Counted from the stretch's first letter, positions 31,116-39,727 are shown. The stretch: DNA of 48,989 nt from an uncultured Holophagaceae bacterium (GCA_903863195.1 CAIPAY010000043.1:1-48989), one strand, 5' to 3'. Program-made: numbers and translations. The notes: generated from the letters alone by a model not told the origin.

Positions 31116-31988
31116 ATGCGCCCTGCCATCCACCTTCAGAACCTGGGGCTCGGCCTGCTTCTGCCCTGTCTGGCCGCGCCCCTCTGGGCCCAGGCGCCCA
31201 CCGACGGGGTCGCGCCCACACCGGTCCAGGCCCCCGCCAAGGCTGACCCGGAGGCCCTTGCGAGCCTCCCGCGGCTGCTGGTGCGGGACACGGTGCATGT
31301 GGTGACGCGGCCTGCAGACTGGGAGGCTTCGGACTGGAAGCAGGTGGGTCTAGGAGCGGTGGCTGTGCTCGGTGCGGGTCTGGCCCTGGACGCCCCCCTG
31401 GATCGGGCCTTCGCCCGCAATGCCCGACCCTCCTGGGACAACCTGGCCAAGAACGTGGAATACCTGGGCGGCACCGGCAGCCTCATCATCGCTGGGGGCG
31501 TCTACCTGGGCGGCGCGGCGCTAAAGGATCCCGCCGTGAGGGCCGTGGGCATCGACGCCGGCATGGCCATGGTCATCGCCCAGCTCACCCTGACCCTGCC
31601 CCTGAAGGTCCTGGCGGGACGCTCCCGCCCTTACGCCGGAGAGGGCAGCTCCCACTTCAAGCCCTTCACCGGGGGAGAGTCCTTCCCCTCGGGGCACACC
31701 ACCCAGGCCTTCGTGCTGGCCTCGGTCATCAGCGCTCACGCGGACCAGCCCTGGGTCACGGGCGTCTCCTACGGGCTGGCCACCCTGGTGGGGGTTGCGC
31801 GCATGGAGCGTCGTGCCCACTTCCTGTCGGACGTCCTCAGTGGCGCGGCCATTGGGACCTTCGTGGGCCGCGAGGTGGTGCACTTCAACCAGTCGCTGCG
31901 CAGCTCGGCCAAGGGGGACGTAAAGGTGTCTTTCCAGCCTGTGGTGGGTCCCGCCTACCAGGGCGCCACCCTGCGCGTCAGCTTCTGA
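31116..31988 (+). CDS. PAP2-superfamily phosphatase, exported
   Basis: This 290-residue protein has a signal peptide (GLGLLLPCLAAPLWAQ). The acid-phosphatase signature is complete: KVLAGRSRPYAGEG (motif 1), SFPSGHTTQAF (motif 2) and ARMERRAHFLSDVLSG (motif 3, with Ala for Ser). It probably dephosphorylates lipid phosphates such as undecaprenyl pyrophosphate or phosphatidylglycerol phosphate on the periplasmic side. A strong AAGGAG site precedes the ATG. The diacylglycerol kinase gene is convergent 9 bases downstream, so opposed lipid kinase and phosphatase functions are adjacent. Confidence 0.85.
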   Translation: MRPAIHLQNLGLGLLLPCLAAPLWAQAPTDGVAPTPVQAPAKADPEALASLPRLLVRDTVHVVTRPADWEASDWKQVGLGAVAVLGAGLALDAPLDRAFARNARPSWDNLAKNVEYLGGTGSLIIAGGVYLGGAALKDPAVRAVGIDAGMAMVIAQLTLTLPLKVLAGRSRPYAGEGSSHFKPFTGGESFPSGHTTQAFVLASVISAHADQPWVTGVSYGLATLVGVARMERRAHFLSDVLSGAAIGTFVGREVVHFNQSLRSSAKGDVKVSFQPVVGPAYQGATLRVSF

Positions 31989-31997
31989 GGCCCGGCC

Positions 31998-32363
31998 TCA
32001 GCGCGGCCAGAGGGGCCAGCGGGCGATGAGCAGGGCGATGAAGGTGCCCAGGGCGCAGCAGCTGAACATCAGCACCGCCCCCGCAGCGCAGTCCTTGGCG
32101 ATGCGGATGCTCGGGTGCAGCTCGGGATGGAGCCGGTCCAGCGTGTGCTCCAGCGCGGTGTTGAAGAGCTCCGCACCCAGCACCAGGCCGCAGTTCATCA
32201 GGACCAAGGCCCACCAGACCGCCGGTGGCCGCAGCCAGAGGAGAAACAGCACCGCCCCCCCGGCCATGACGGTCTGGCTGCGGAAGCTCGCCTCCAGGCG
32301 CCAGGCTGTGGAGATCCCGGCCAGGCTGAACCCCAATCGCTGCAGAAACGACCTGTTTTTCAT
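31998..32363 (-). CDS. dgkA: Diacylglycerol/undecaprenol kinase
   Basis: This 121-residue membrane protein has three helices. The DgkA signature is visible: GAELFNTALEHTLDRLHPE and IRIAKDCAAGAVLM, which bind ATP and the catalytic Glu. It begins RLGFSLAGISTAWRLEASFR, the usual amphipathic start. I chose the ATG at 32363, with GGAG just upstream; the ATG at 32393 adds ten residues. It phosphorylates membrane diacylglycerol or undecaprenol. Confidence 0.88.
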   Translation of the reverse strand: MKNRSFLQRLGFSLAGISTAWRLEASFRSQTVMAGGAVLFLLWLRPPAVWWALVLMNCGLVLGAELFNTALEHTLDRLHPELHPSIRIAKDCAAGAVLMFSCCALGTFIALLIARWPLWPR

Positions 32364-32632
32364 GGACTCCGCCGATTCTCTCCATTGTGGCACGTCTTAA
32401 TTGCACAGAATACAACACATGAGCTCAGCCGAATTGGTCCATGTCTGGGTGCTGGAACCAAACTTCTTTTTAGAATCAAGCGCACCGGGGTGGAAGGCCA
32501 ATTGGGTTCGCTGCATAATAAGGCCTCCGCGACCCTTCGCAAAACCTGAAGAGACGAGGACATTCCGATCCCGGTCCCTGTTTGGGAGCCGGCCCCTCAA
32601 GTCCACTGAGCCAAACTTACAGGGATACCGTC

Positions 32633-33073
32633 ATGCCCAACATTGCCTCCGTCCTCAAGGAAGAGATCATGCGCCTGGCCCGCAAAGAGCTGCGCAGCGA
32701 GACCGAGAGCCTGAAGAAGGCCTCGGCCCTCTATCGCTCCGAGATCGCCACGCTCAAGCGCCGCGCCACCGCGCTGGAAAAGCAGCTTGCCCACCTGGGC
32801 AAGAAGGTGGTCGGCAAAGGTGAGGGCCAGGAAGCGGCCGCCCCCGAGTCCCGGGTGCGGTTCAGCGCCAAGGGCCTCAACTCCCGGCGCCAGAAGCTGG
32901 GTCTCTCCGCCGGCGACATGGGTGCCCTCCTGGGGGTCTCCGCCCAGACCATCTACAACTGGGAGGCTGGCACCACCCGCCCCCGCGGCCCCCAGGTGGA
33001 GGCCATCGCCGCCGTCCGGGCCATGGGCAAGCGGCAGATCCTGGCCAAGCTGCAGGAACAGCCGGCCAAGTAG
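32633..33073 (+). CDS. XRE-type HTH protein with N-terminal coiled coil
   Basis: This 146-residue protein has an N-terminal charged coiled coil (residues 5-60, RKELRSETESLKKASALY, LKRRATALEKQLAHL) and a C-terminal helix-turn-helix (LNSRRQKLGLSAGDMGALLG, VSAQTIYNWEAGTTRPR). The HTH recognition part is typical of Cro/CI-like regulators. It stands alone between dgkA and a MerR gene. Targets are unknown. Confidence 0.78.
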   Translation: MPNIASVLKEEIMRLARKELRSETESLKKASALYRSEIATLKRRATALEKQLAHLGKKVVGKGEGQEAAAPESRVRFSAKGLNSRRQKLGLSAGDMGALLGVSAQTIYNWEAGTTRPRGPQVEAIAAVRAMGKRQILAKLQEQPAK

Positions 33074-33087
33074 CCTGCCTGCCCGGC

Positions 33088-33930
33088 TCAGCCGACGCAG
33101 AGGTCCTTCGCTTTACGGATGCCCGGCACCAGGCGCAGCCGGGCCGCGCCCTTGCCGCCAATCACCAGCCTGCACGCCTCGGGCAGCCGCTCCCGCAGCT
33201 CCCGGAGCAGGGTCCGGGCGGGTTCCCCGGTGAAGTAGACGGACATGCTCACGGCTACCTTGTCCACCTTCAGTGTGATGGCCGCCTCGGCGATGTTGGC
33301 GATGGGCACATCCTCCCCCAGAACCTCCGTGCGCGCGCCGAGGGCCGCGTGGGCCAGGGCGGCCATCAGCAGCCCCAGGCGGTGGCGCTCGCCTGGCAGC
33401 GTGCAGAGCAGCACCCGGCCCCGCCCCGGCTGGGAGTGGAACTCCTGACGAATGGTCCGGAGGAAGTCCTCGAGCAGCTCGGAGATCAGGTGCTCGTGGT
33501 GGATCTCGATGTCGCCGTCGGCCGAGGCGATGCCCACGCGGTCCAGGAGGGGAGAGGCCACCCGCAGGAGGAAGGGCTCCCAGCCCAGCTCAAGCATGTT
33601 CTGCCGCAGGAGTTGCCGGATGCGATCCGAGTCCATGGCCACCACGCCCGCAAACAAGGCCTCCACCCGGGTGTTGCCCCCGGGCAGGATTAGCTTCCGG
33701 AGGTCCGCCTCGCTGGCACTGGCCGCCCTCGAGGGCTTGTGGCCCAGGGTGACCGCCTGGGCCATGAGCTTGAGCCGGGCCACCACATCTTCCTCGTAGC
33801 GCCGGTGTCCGGTGGGTAACCGCTGGGAAACGGGGAAGCCATAGCGACGCTCCCAGGCCCGAATCACATCCACCGTGAGGCCCGTCTCCGCACAGACCTC
33901 ACCGATGCTCCGCAGTCCTGTCGGGTCCAT
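33088..33930 (-). CDS. MerR-family regulator with B12-binding domain (CarH-like)
   Basis: This is a 280-residue protein. The N-terminal winged helix (SIGEVCAETGLTVDVIRAWE, RRYGFPVSQRLPTGHRRY) is the MerR type of CarA/CarH/LitR. A helical domain with IHHEHLISELLEDFLR follows and corresponds to the four-helix cap over cobalamin. The C-terminal Rossmann part has PGERHRLGLLMAALA, where the His of ExHxxG binds cobalt, then VLGEDVPIANI. Relatives sense light through adenosylcobalamin and repress carotenoid or photolyase genes. No such targets are adjacent; the AT-rich intergenic region towards trpR may hold its own operator. I chose the ATG at 33930 over the longer frame to 34023. Confidence 0.8.
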   Translation of the reverse strand: MDPTGLRSIGEVCAETGLTVDVIRAWERRYGFPVSQRLPTGHRRYEEDVVARLKLMAQAVTLGHKPSRAASASEADLRKLILPGGNTRVEALFAGVVAMDSDRIRQLLRQNMLELGWEPFLLRVASPLLDRVGIASADGDIEIHHEHLISELLEDFLRTIRQEFHSQPGRGRVLLCTLPGERHRLGLLMAALAHAALGARTEVLGEDVPIANIAEAAITLKVDKVAVSMSVYFTGEPARTLLRELRERLPEACRLVIGGKGAARLRLVPGIRKAKDLCVG

Positions 33931-34306
33931 GGTGAAAGGTGCCTCCGCTGCCGTGATCGGGGTCGAGAGTCGACTGCTCGTTCTGAGAAAAACGAAAAAA
34001 CGGTTCGGATTGCTGAGCCACATTATATGGTGATTATTTTGAATTCATATGATTGATATTGTTTATTTTAAGTAAGCTGTTTTACGTATTTTTATTGTAC
34101 CGATAATTGTGAAAAAATTGTTTTCAATAGACTTATATCTATCCAATAACCCTCCTCTGAGGAGTCCGAGTTTCAGCCAGGATTCAGCAGAGACCTCCAT
34201 TCAGCCCTCGGCCCGGCTTTGGTTTTGTCATCCCGGCACCCCACAGTGGGTAGGACCACTCAACCTTCTTGTTGACGGACACTTCCAGGTTTGATGGAAT
34301 GTTTCT
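33931..34306 (+). other. AT-rich divergent promoter region, MerR/trpR
   Basis: There is no gene in these 376 bases. The part from about 34020 to 34145 is strongly AT-rich for this genome and likely holds promoters and operators for both divergent genes. A short palindrome CTCCTCTGAGGAG lies at 34152-34164. No riboswitch fold was recognised. Confidence 0.5.
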
Positions 34307-34318
34307 ATGCATAGAAAC
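34301..34318 (+). promoter_or_regulatory. 18-bp palindrome over the trpR start codon
   Basis: GTTTCTATGCATAGAAAC is a perfect 18-bp palindrome whose centre covers the trpR ATG at 34307. TrpR operators are palindromes of about this length, so this is a candidate autoregulatory operator that would also block translation initiation if folded in RNA. Confidence 0.55.
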
Positions 34319-34600
34319 AGCCTGGATCGCCTGGCCGAGCTGGCCGCGCTGCTCCACCAGTCCGGCGACCCGGACCTGGTGGAGCAGTTCCTGCGCGAGA
34401 TCCTGACCCCCTCGGAGGTCCAGGGCATCAGCTCCCGCTGGGAGCTGGTGAAGCGGTTGGACGGCGGCCAGAGCCAGCGGGCCATCGCCTCCGAGCTGGG
34501 CCTGAGCCTCTGCAAGATCACCCGGGGGTCGCGGGAGCTGAAGAAGCCCCACTCGGCCCTCCGGACCATGCTGGACCACCACCACCGCCTCCAAGGCTGA
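34307..34600 (+). CDS. trpR: TrpR-family repressor
   Basis: This is a 97-residue protein. The TrpR core is clear: FLREILTPSEVQGISSRWELVKRL, then GGQSQRAIASELGLSLCKITRGSRELK, matching the helix D/E reader of E. coli TrpR, where ITRGSN is conserved. E. coli TrpR has 108 residues; here the N-terminal arm is shorter. A GGA-type site lies ten bases before the ATG. The trpB2 gene follows after 30 bases, so the pair forms an operon controlled by tryptophan. Confidence 0.88.
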   Translation: MHRNSLDRLAELAALLHQSGDPDLVEQFLREILTPSEVQGISSRWELVKRLDGGQSQRAIASELGLSLCKITRGSRELKKPHSALRTMLDHHHRLQG

Positions 34601-34630
34601 TCCCCCCCCCACGACGCACCAGGAGACCCC

Positions 34631-36004
34631 GTGTCCAACCGCAGCATCCTTCCCGACAGCGAGATTCCCCGCCAGTGGTACAACCTGGCCGCGGACCTGC
34701 CCCACGCGCCCCACCCGCCCCTGGGGCCCGATGGGAATCCCGTCAGTCCTGACCAGCTGGCCGCGGTGTTCCCCATGAACCTCATCGAGCAGGAGATGAG
34801 CCAGGAGCGCCACATCACGATCCCGGACGAGGTCCTGGAGATCATGCTGCGCTACCGTCCCACCCCCCTGCACCGCGCCCGGGCCCTGGAAGCGGCCCTC
34901 AAGACGCCCGCCCGGATCTACTTCAAGAACGAGAGCGTCAGCCCTGCGGGCAGCCACAAGGTGAACACGGCCATCGCCCAGGCCTACTACAACAAGCAGG
35001 CGGGCATCGAGCGCATCACCTCCGAGACCGGCGCGGGCCAGTGGGGCAGCTCCATCGCCTTCGCCTGCAGCCAGTTCGGCCTGGAGTGCAAGGTCTACAT
35101 GGTGAAGGTGAGCTTCGAGCAGAAGCCCTTCCGCAAGATGATGATGAAGACCTGGGGCGTGGACTGCATCTCCAGCCCCAGCATGGAGACCCAGGCGGGC
35201 CGGGACATCCTCGCCCAGGATCCCAACTGCACCGGCTCCCTGGGCATCGCCATCAGCGAGGCCGTGGAAGCGGCGGTGACGGATCCTACGGGCAAGACCC
35301 GCTACACCCTGGGCAGCGTGCTCAACCACGTGCTGCTGCACCAGACCATCATCGGCCTGGAGGCCCAGAAGCAGATGGCCGCCCTGGGCGAGCGCAAGAT
35401 CGACAAGGTCATCGCCTGCGTGGGCGGCGGCAGCAACTTCGCCGGCATCGCCTTCCCCTTCGTGAAGGAGAAGATCAACGGCGCCGACATCGACATCATC
35501 GCCGTGGAGCCCGCCTCCTGCCCAACCCTGACCCGCGCGCCCTACGTCTACGACCACGGCGACGTGGCCCGCATGACGCCCCTCATGGCCATGCACAGCC
35601 TGGGCCACACCTTCATGCCCCCGGGCATCCACGCGGGCGGCCTCCGCTACCACGGCATGGCCCCCCTGGTGAGCCAGACCGTCATGGAGGGCCTCACCCG
35701 CGCCGTGGCCATCCAGCAGCTGGAGTGCTTCGAGGCCGCCGTCCTCTTCGCCCGCACCGAGGGCATCATCCCCGCGCCCGAGAGCAGCCACGCCATCGCC
35801 CAGGTGATCCGGGAGGCCAAGCAGGCCCGCGAGGAGGGCAAGGAGCGCGTCATCCTGTTCAACCTCAGCGGCCACGGCCTCTTTGACCTGAACGGCTACA
35901 GCGACTTCCTGGACGGCAAGCTCTCCGACCACTCCCTCTCCGACGAAGAGATGGCCAAGGGCCTCGCCTGCCTCGAAGGCCTGCCCAAGCCCGCAGCGCG
36001 GTAG
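34631..36004 (+). CDS. trpB2: Tryptophan synthase beta-like protein TrpB2
   Basis: This 457-residue PLP enzyme of the TrpB2 branch is longer than TrpB1 (about 400). The PLP lysine lies in [11 protein letters not shown] near residue 114, [13 protein letters not shown] follows, and the phosphate-binding glycine loop is [13 protein letters not shown]. The [10 protein letters not shown] and HGLFDLNGY stretches are TrpB2 features. It converts indole and serine to tryptophan without needing TrpA. Location behind trpR suggests it salvages indole under tryptophan limitation. A GGAGACC site precedes a GTG start. Confidence 0.92.
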   Translation: MSNRSILPDSEIPRQWYNLAADLPHAPHPPLGPDGNPVSPDQLAAVFPMNLIEQEMSQERHITIPDEVLEIMLRYRPTPLHRARALEAALKTPARIYFKNESVSPAGSHKVNTAIAQAYYNKQAGIERITSETGAGQWGSSIAFACSQFGLECKVYMVKVSFEQKPFRKMMMKTWGVDCISSPSMETQAGRDILAQDPNCTGSLGIAISEAVEAAVTDPTGKTRYTLGSVLNHVLLHQTIIGLEAQKQMAALGERKIDKVIACVGGGSNFAGIAFPFVKEKINGADIDIIAVEPASCPTLTRAPYVYDHGDVARMTPLMAMHSLGHTFMPPGIHAGGLRYHGMAPLVSQTVMEGLTRAVAIQQLECFEAAVLFARTEGIIPAPESSHAIAQVIREAKQAREEGKERVILFNLSGHGLFDLNGYSDFLDGKLSDHSLSDEEMAKGLACLEGLPKPAAR

Positions 36005-36083
36005 ACGCTCGAATAAGGCTCGCCACCAGGAACAGTTTGTCTCGCCACCTGGGTGCTCTCTGCACACTCAGGCAAAAGGAACC

Positions 36084-36187
36084 ACTCTCGCAGAGAAAAG
36101 ACGAGGGGGGCGGAGGGGCGCTGAGGGCTTCGGGTTACCCGCTGTTCTCTGCGAACCTCGGCCCTCTCCGCGCCCTCTGCGAGAGTT
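36084..36187 (+). repeat. Long interrupted inverted repeat with CTCTGCG units
   Basis: ACTCTCGCAGAG (36084-36095) is repeated exactly inverted as CTCTGCGAGAGT (36175-36186), with further imperfect pairing of GAGG-rich against CCTC-rich blocks inside. CTCTGCG also occurs internally at 36147. It fills the space between the convergent trpB2 and Fe-S protein genes. It may act as a bidirectional terminator or be a dispersed palindromic repeat. Confidence 0.65.
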
Positions 36188-36208
36188 GTTGCCCTTCCGC
36201 CCAACAAA

Positions 36209-37492
36209 TCAGTATCCCGCCAGCAGCCGATCCAGGTAGCGGGACTTGAGCTGCTCGGAGGCCAGGGCCTGCTTGAGGGGGGGCAACTTCAGGACGGCGC
36301 CGAGGATGGCGGCGGCGGCGCGGTGGCCCTGGGTGGACTGGCCGTCCACCAGCAGCTCCGCCAGCTTGCCGCGCTCCAGGGCCATGACCACTGTGCGGTG
36401 GGCGGTGTTGACGGGGGTCAGCACCCGCGAGGGGCGGGGCTTCAGGCGGATGGCCTCCTTGGCGCAGACCCGCACGCACACGCCGCAGCCCAGGCAGCGC
36501 TCCTCATTCAGCTGGGCCGTGCGGGCCACGCGGCGGTGAGGGTCGTGGGCGCTCACGAGTCCCAGCGCCTCCACGGGGCAGGCGTCCAGGCACTTGCCGC
36601 AGCCGTTGCAGCGCCCGCTGTCCACCTCGGGCAGGTAGTTGGTGGTGTGCACAGGCTTCATGAAGGCGAAGCGCCGCGCCGCGATCAGGGCCTCGCAGCA
36701 GCAGCCGCAGCAGTTGCAGATGAAGCTCACCTGCTCGCGGACGTTCTCGCCGAACTGCACCAGCCCCCGCTCCCGGGCCTGGGCCAGCAGGTCCAGGCAC
36801 TCGGCGGCATCCACGCGCCGGGCCACCTGGTGCCGCGTGAGGGAGTCCGCGCAGCTGCCGAAGGTCATGCAGATGTCCATGGGGGCATCGCAGGCCCGGC
36901 CCTTCCGCGCCATCTTGTGGCGGCAGTAGCAGGCGCTGATGCCGATGGCCTTGGCGGAGCGCACCACCTCGCTGGCCCGCTCGTGATCCAGCACCACCAG
37001 GGTGCCCCCCGCGGGCAGGGCGGTCTCGTCCACGAAGACCCTGCCCAGCTGGGTCTGGCCCGTGGCGAAGAGCTCCCGGCAAAAGTCCTCCTCCATGTTG
37101 ATGTAGTCGTAGTAGAGCTCCGCCAGGGCCTGCTGATCCACATCGCCCCGCACCCGCATCATCGAGAACTCGAAGAAGCCCGCCATGGGGGGCGGCAGCA
37201 CATACCGGGTCTCGCCGCCTTCGGGGTAGTCCAGCAGCATGGCGCGGTCCGCGAGGCCGTCGAGTACCTGGCGGGCCCGGGTCTCAGACAGGCCCCAGAG
37301 CGCCGCGGCCCGGCGGGCGGTGAAGGGCCGGATCGGCACCTGGGCCAGCAGCCCGGCCTCCTCCTCGCTCACCAGCAGGCGCAGGATCTGGAAGAGGCGC
37401 TCCGAGGGTGGCGCTCCCTGGGGTGAGCGGTTGAGCCGCTCCACCAGTCGGTCGTAGGTGCCCTGGCCGGGCCCAAGAATCGCATTGCCCAT
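36209..37492 (-). CDS. Cysteine-rich 2[4Fe-4S] ferredoxin-domain protein
   Basis: This 427-residue cytoplasmic protein has three parts. The N-terminal part is a winged-helix-like region (TARRAAALWGLSETRARQVLDGL). The middle carries ISACYCRHKMARKGRACDAP, MDICMTFG and the dense cluster ICNCCGCCCEAL. The C-terminal part (about 290-345) is a two-cluster ferredoxin: RCNGCGKCLDACPVEAL and RCLGCGVCVRVCAKEAI. Related proteins occur in anaerobes near respiratory genes, but the reaction is unknown. It starts at the ATG 37492 (AGG upstream), twelve bases inside a longer GTG-started frame. An electron-transfer sensor or reductase subunit is possible. Confidence 0.72.
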   Translation of the reverse strand: MGNAILGPGQGTYDRLVERLNRSPQGAPPSERLFQILRLLVSEEEAGLLAQVPIRPFTARRAAALWGLSETRARQVLDGLADRAMLLDYPEGGETRYVLPPPMAGFFEFSMMRVRGDVDQQALAELYYDYINMEEDFCRELFATGQTQLGRVFVDETALPAGGTLVVLDHERASEVVRSAKAIGISACYCRHKMARKGRACDAPMDICMTFGSCADSLTRHQVARRVDAAECLDLLAQARERGLVQFGENVREQVSFICNCCGCCCEALIAARRFAFMKPVHTTNYLPEVDSGRCNGCGKCLDACPVEALGLVSAHDPHRRVARTAQLNEERCLGCGVCVRVCAKEAIRLKPRPSRVLTPVNTAHRTVVMALERGKLAELLVDGQSTQGHRAAAAILGAVLKLPPLKQALASEQLKSRYLDRLLAGY

Positions 37493-37599
37493 GGGGATCC
37501 TCACGCGGTGGCATCGGAAGGAATCGACGAAAGCATCGGGCGATGGGATGGAAGCGTCAAGTCGCGGAACCTACATTGGGGGCGGAAGCGAGGTGTCCC

Positions 37600-38022
37600 A
37601 TGTTCAAACGGGTCCTTGTCGCCATTGATTTCTCAGAGAACAGCCGCCGCGCCCTGGACCGGGCGGCCGGGTGGGCCCGCCAGCTCGAGGTGCCACTCAC
37701 GGTCATCCATGTGGTCGAGGGGCCCAGCATGGCGGCCTACTCGGTCTACGCCCCCATGGGCGACCCATCCTGGTTCATGGATGCCCAGCCCAACGCGAGC
37801 CTGATCATGGACACCTGGCTGGCGCCCTATCCGGAGGCCAAGGGGATCCTCCTCGCCGGCTCCCCCGCCGAGGAGATCCTGGGCGTGGCAGACCCCGAAG
37901 CCCTGCTGGTCATTGGCCAGGTGGGCCACAGCGCGCTGGAGCACCTGCTGTTCGGCTCCACCGCCACCAAGCTGGTGCGCCACGCCCCCTGCGATGTGCT
38001 CGTGGTGCGCAACGACCGCTAG
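37600..38022 (+). CDS. Universal stress protein
   Basis: This 140-residue protein begins MFKRVLVAIDFSENSRRALD and ends with the ATP-binding GHSALEHLLFGSTATKLVRHAPCDVLVVR, the UspA signature (G-x2-G-x9-G-S/T). A single domain is present. The stop overlaps the stop of the convergent gene by three bases (CTAG). It probably binds ATP or AMP and responds to stress; the partner is unknown. Confidence 0.88.
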   Translation: MFKRVLVAIDFSENSRRALDRAAGWARQLEVPLTVIHVVEGPSMAAYSVYAPMGDPSWFMDAQPNASLIMDTWLAPYPEAKGILLAGSPAEEILGVADPEALLVIGQVGHSALEHLLFGSTATKLVRHAPCDVLVVRNDR

Positions 38023-38864
38023 TCCGGCAGCTCCCCCAGGAGCCGCGCGGCGTGAGGGGCCAGCAGCAGCGTGAGGGGCGCAAGGGCCGCCCCCGCCAGC
38101 ACGTCGACCACGTAGTGGGCCGAGATGTAGACCGCCGCAAAGATGATGCCTCCCGCCCAGAGCGCAAGCAGCGGGGCGACCCGAGGAAAGGGCCGGGCGG
38201 CCAGCAGCACCGCCAGCAGCGAGAGCAGGGTGTGGCCGCTGGGGAAGGCGTCCAGGGTGGTGCGCTCCGCGTGGCGCAGGAACATCCGGACGCCGTCGGA
38301 GAAGGGTCCCCCGCCCAGCTGGGCGGCTTCGAGAGCCTGGGGGATCCGGGGACCCTCAGCAGGCCAGAGGAAGTAGCCCAGGAACGAGAGGTAGAAGCCC
38401 AGCAGCAAGGTGAAGACCACCCGCTCGAACCGGGCCGCGTCCAGCCGCACCCGGGCCAGGACCGCCACGCTCAGGGGCAGGAAGTAGAAGCTGGCATAGG
38501 CGCCGTAGACCAGGTCCGTGAAGGCGGCGGGCCGGCCGAAGCTGCCGCGCCAGGCGTCCGCAACGCCTCCCAGCCACCGGGCGTCCGCCTGGGCCAGGAG
38601 CCCATCGAAGCGCTGGGGATTGACCCCCGCCACCAGGGGCTGGAGCAGCAGGAAGGTGGCCAGCACGGCCCCCGCAGGCGCGAAGTCGCGCGCCAGCCCG
38701 AGCCTGCCACCCACCGCTGACCCGCTCAGGAACGCCTGGGCCAGCAGCAGGCCGGCCAGGGCCAGGGCTGTCGAACCCCAGCCGGGAGGCCGCGCCAGGC
38801 AGGCCAAGGCGAGCAGCACCGCCAGCGCGAGCGCGGTGAGCCGCTCCGAGGGCCGGAGGCTCAT
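38019..38864 (-). CDS. PAP2_3/Aur1-like membrane protein
   Basis: This 281-residue protein has about six or seven helices. It resembles inositolphosphotransferase/PAP2_3 proteins: FLWPAEGPRIP in the loop, DAFPSGHTLLSLLAV as motif 2, and YISAHYVVDVLAG as motif 3. The Arg usually six residues before the motif-3 His is absent, so activity may differ. The ATG overlaps the stop of the upstream acyltransferase-like gene (ATGA), indicating coupling. A lipid headgroup transferase or phosphatase is likely. Confidence 0.75.
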   Translation of the reverse strand: MSLRPSERLTALALAVLLALACLARPPGWGSTALALAGLLLAQAFLSGSAVGGRLGLARDFAPAGAVLATFLLLQPLVAGVNPQRFDGLLAQADARWLGGVADAWRGSFGRPAAFTDLVYGAYASFYFLPLSVAVLARVRLDAARFERVVFTLLLGFYLSFLGYFLWPAEGPRIPQALEAAQLGGGPFSDGVRMFLRHAERTTLDAFPSGHTLLSLLAVLLAARPFPRVAPLLALWAGGIIFAAVYISAHYVVDVLAGAALAPLTLLLAPHAARLLGELPD

Positions 38865-39727
38865 GTCCAGGGCTGGCCCGTCCAGGTGGGCGCGCCTTCC
38901 GGAGGACCCAGCCACTGGGCCGGATCCTCGGTGACCTTGCGGATGATGTAGAGCCCCCCGGCGCAGGAGAAGGCATCATCGATGCGCTCGTCGAAGGTCC
39001 ACCGCACGGTCAGGCCGGACTCCACCACGCCCTGGTTCTCCCGGGGAAAGAAGGTCGGCCGGGGTGCGGAGACCGCGCCGAAGATGGACGTGGTGCCGTA
39101 CTCGAACAGGTGGTGGTAGACATCGGAAACGCCCACGGAGCCCAGGTTCGCCAGGAACACGGTCGAGTACATGGGATCGTTCCGGATCATGAAGGCCGGG
39201 TAGAGGTTCCAGTGGTCCAGGCAGCGGGCCAGGCTCACCAGCCCCCGGATGAGGAAGCCCGGCAGCAGCATGATCAGGTTGACCTCCTGGTCCACGGAGC
39301 GCCGGGTGGTCCGGGCCTGGTCCACGAGGGCGGCCAGCCGGCCGGACCACTCCGAGAAGGGCTCCCCCCGGGGGGCCAGCACCTTCACCGTGGCGCCCGC
39401 GGCCTCGTCCCGGAAGGCGGTCTTTACGACGAAGGCCAGGGACACTTCCCGGCGCTGGTAGTGCCGCCCGCCGGACACGAAGCGGTTCAGCCGCGGCCGC
39501 TCCTGCATGGCCAGGGCCGTGGCATAGGCCACGAGGTGGAAGAGGGTGGCCCGGGTCGGGTGGGTCCGGTTGAAGGCCTTCAGCCAATCCTGGGTGGCGG
39601 CCACCCGGAAGACCGTCTCCTGGTAGACGCAGCTCTCGTTCCGGCCCCGCATCAGATAAGGCATGAGCTGCCTCACCGGAGCTTCCCCTCGCACCAGGTC
39701 GCCGTCGGACCTCCGGAACAGTGGCAT
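38861..39727 (-). CDS. E2/CAT-like acyltransferase domain protein, degenerate active site
   Basis: This 288-residue protein has the fold of the 2-oxoacid dehydrogenase E2 catalytic domain and chloramphenicol acetyltransferase: TLFHLVAYATALAMQERPRLNRFV, VSLAFVVKTAF and VFLANLGSVGV with YHHLFEYGTTSIFGAV. The catalytic HRxxDG near the end reads TFDERIDDAF, with Glu in place of His, so classical acyl transfer is unlikely. It lacks lipoyl and E1-binding domains. It is coupled to a PAP2_3 membrane protein, suggesting a joint role in lipid modification. I chose the ATG at 39727 (GGGG four bases upstream) over that at 39754. Confidence 0.72.
   Translation of the reverse strand: MPLFRRSDGDLVRGEAPVRQLMPYLMRGRNESCVYQETVFRVAATQDWLKAFNRTHPTRATLFHLVAYATALAMQERPRLNRFVSGGRHYQRREVSLAFVVKTAFRDEAAGATVKVLAPRGEPFSEWSGRLAALVDQARTTRRSVDQEVNLIMLLPGFLIRGLVSLARCLDHWNLYPAFMIRNDPMYSTVFLANLGSVGVSDVYHHLFEYGTTSIFGAVSAPRPTFFPRENQGVVESGLTVRWTFDERIDDAFSCAGGLYIIRKVTEDPAQWLGPPEGAPTWTGQPWT

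Noticed and set aside
34151-34200. Hammerhead-like or riboswitch RNA before trpR (CTGAGGAGTCC)
   Set aside because: The conserved CUGAUGA and GAAA cores are absent, and no matching stem arrangement could be drawn.
34184-36067. Long minus-strand open frame opposite trpR-trpB2
   Set aside because: Low-complexity Gly/Ala/Val/His composition and complete overlap with the recognised trpB2 gene mark it as an antisense shadow.
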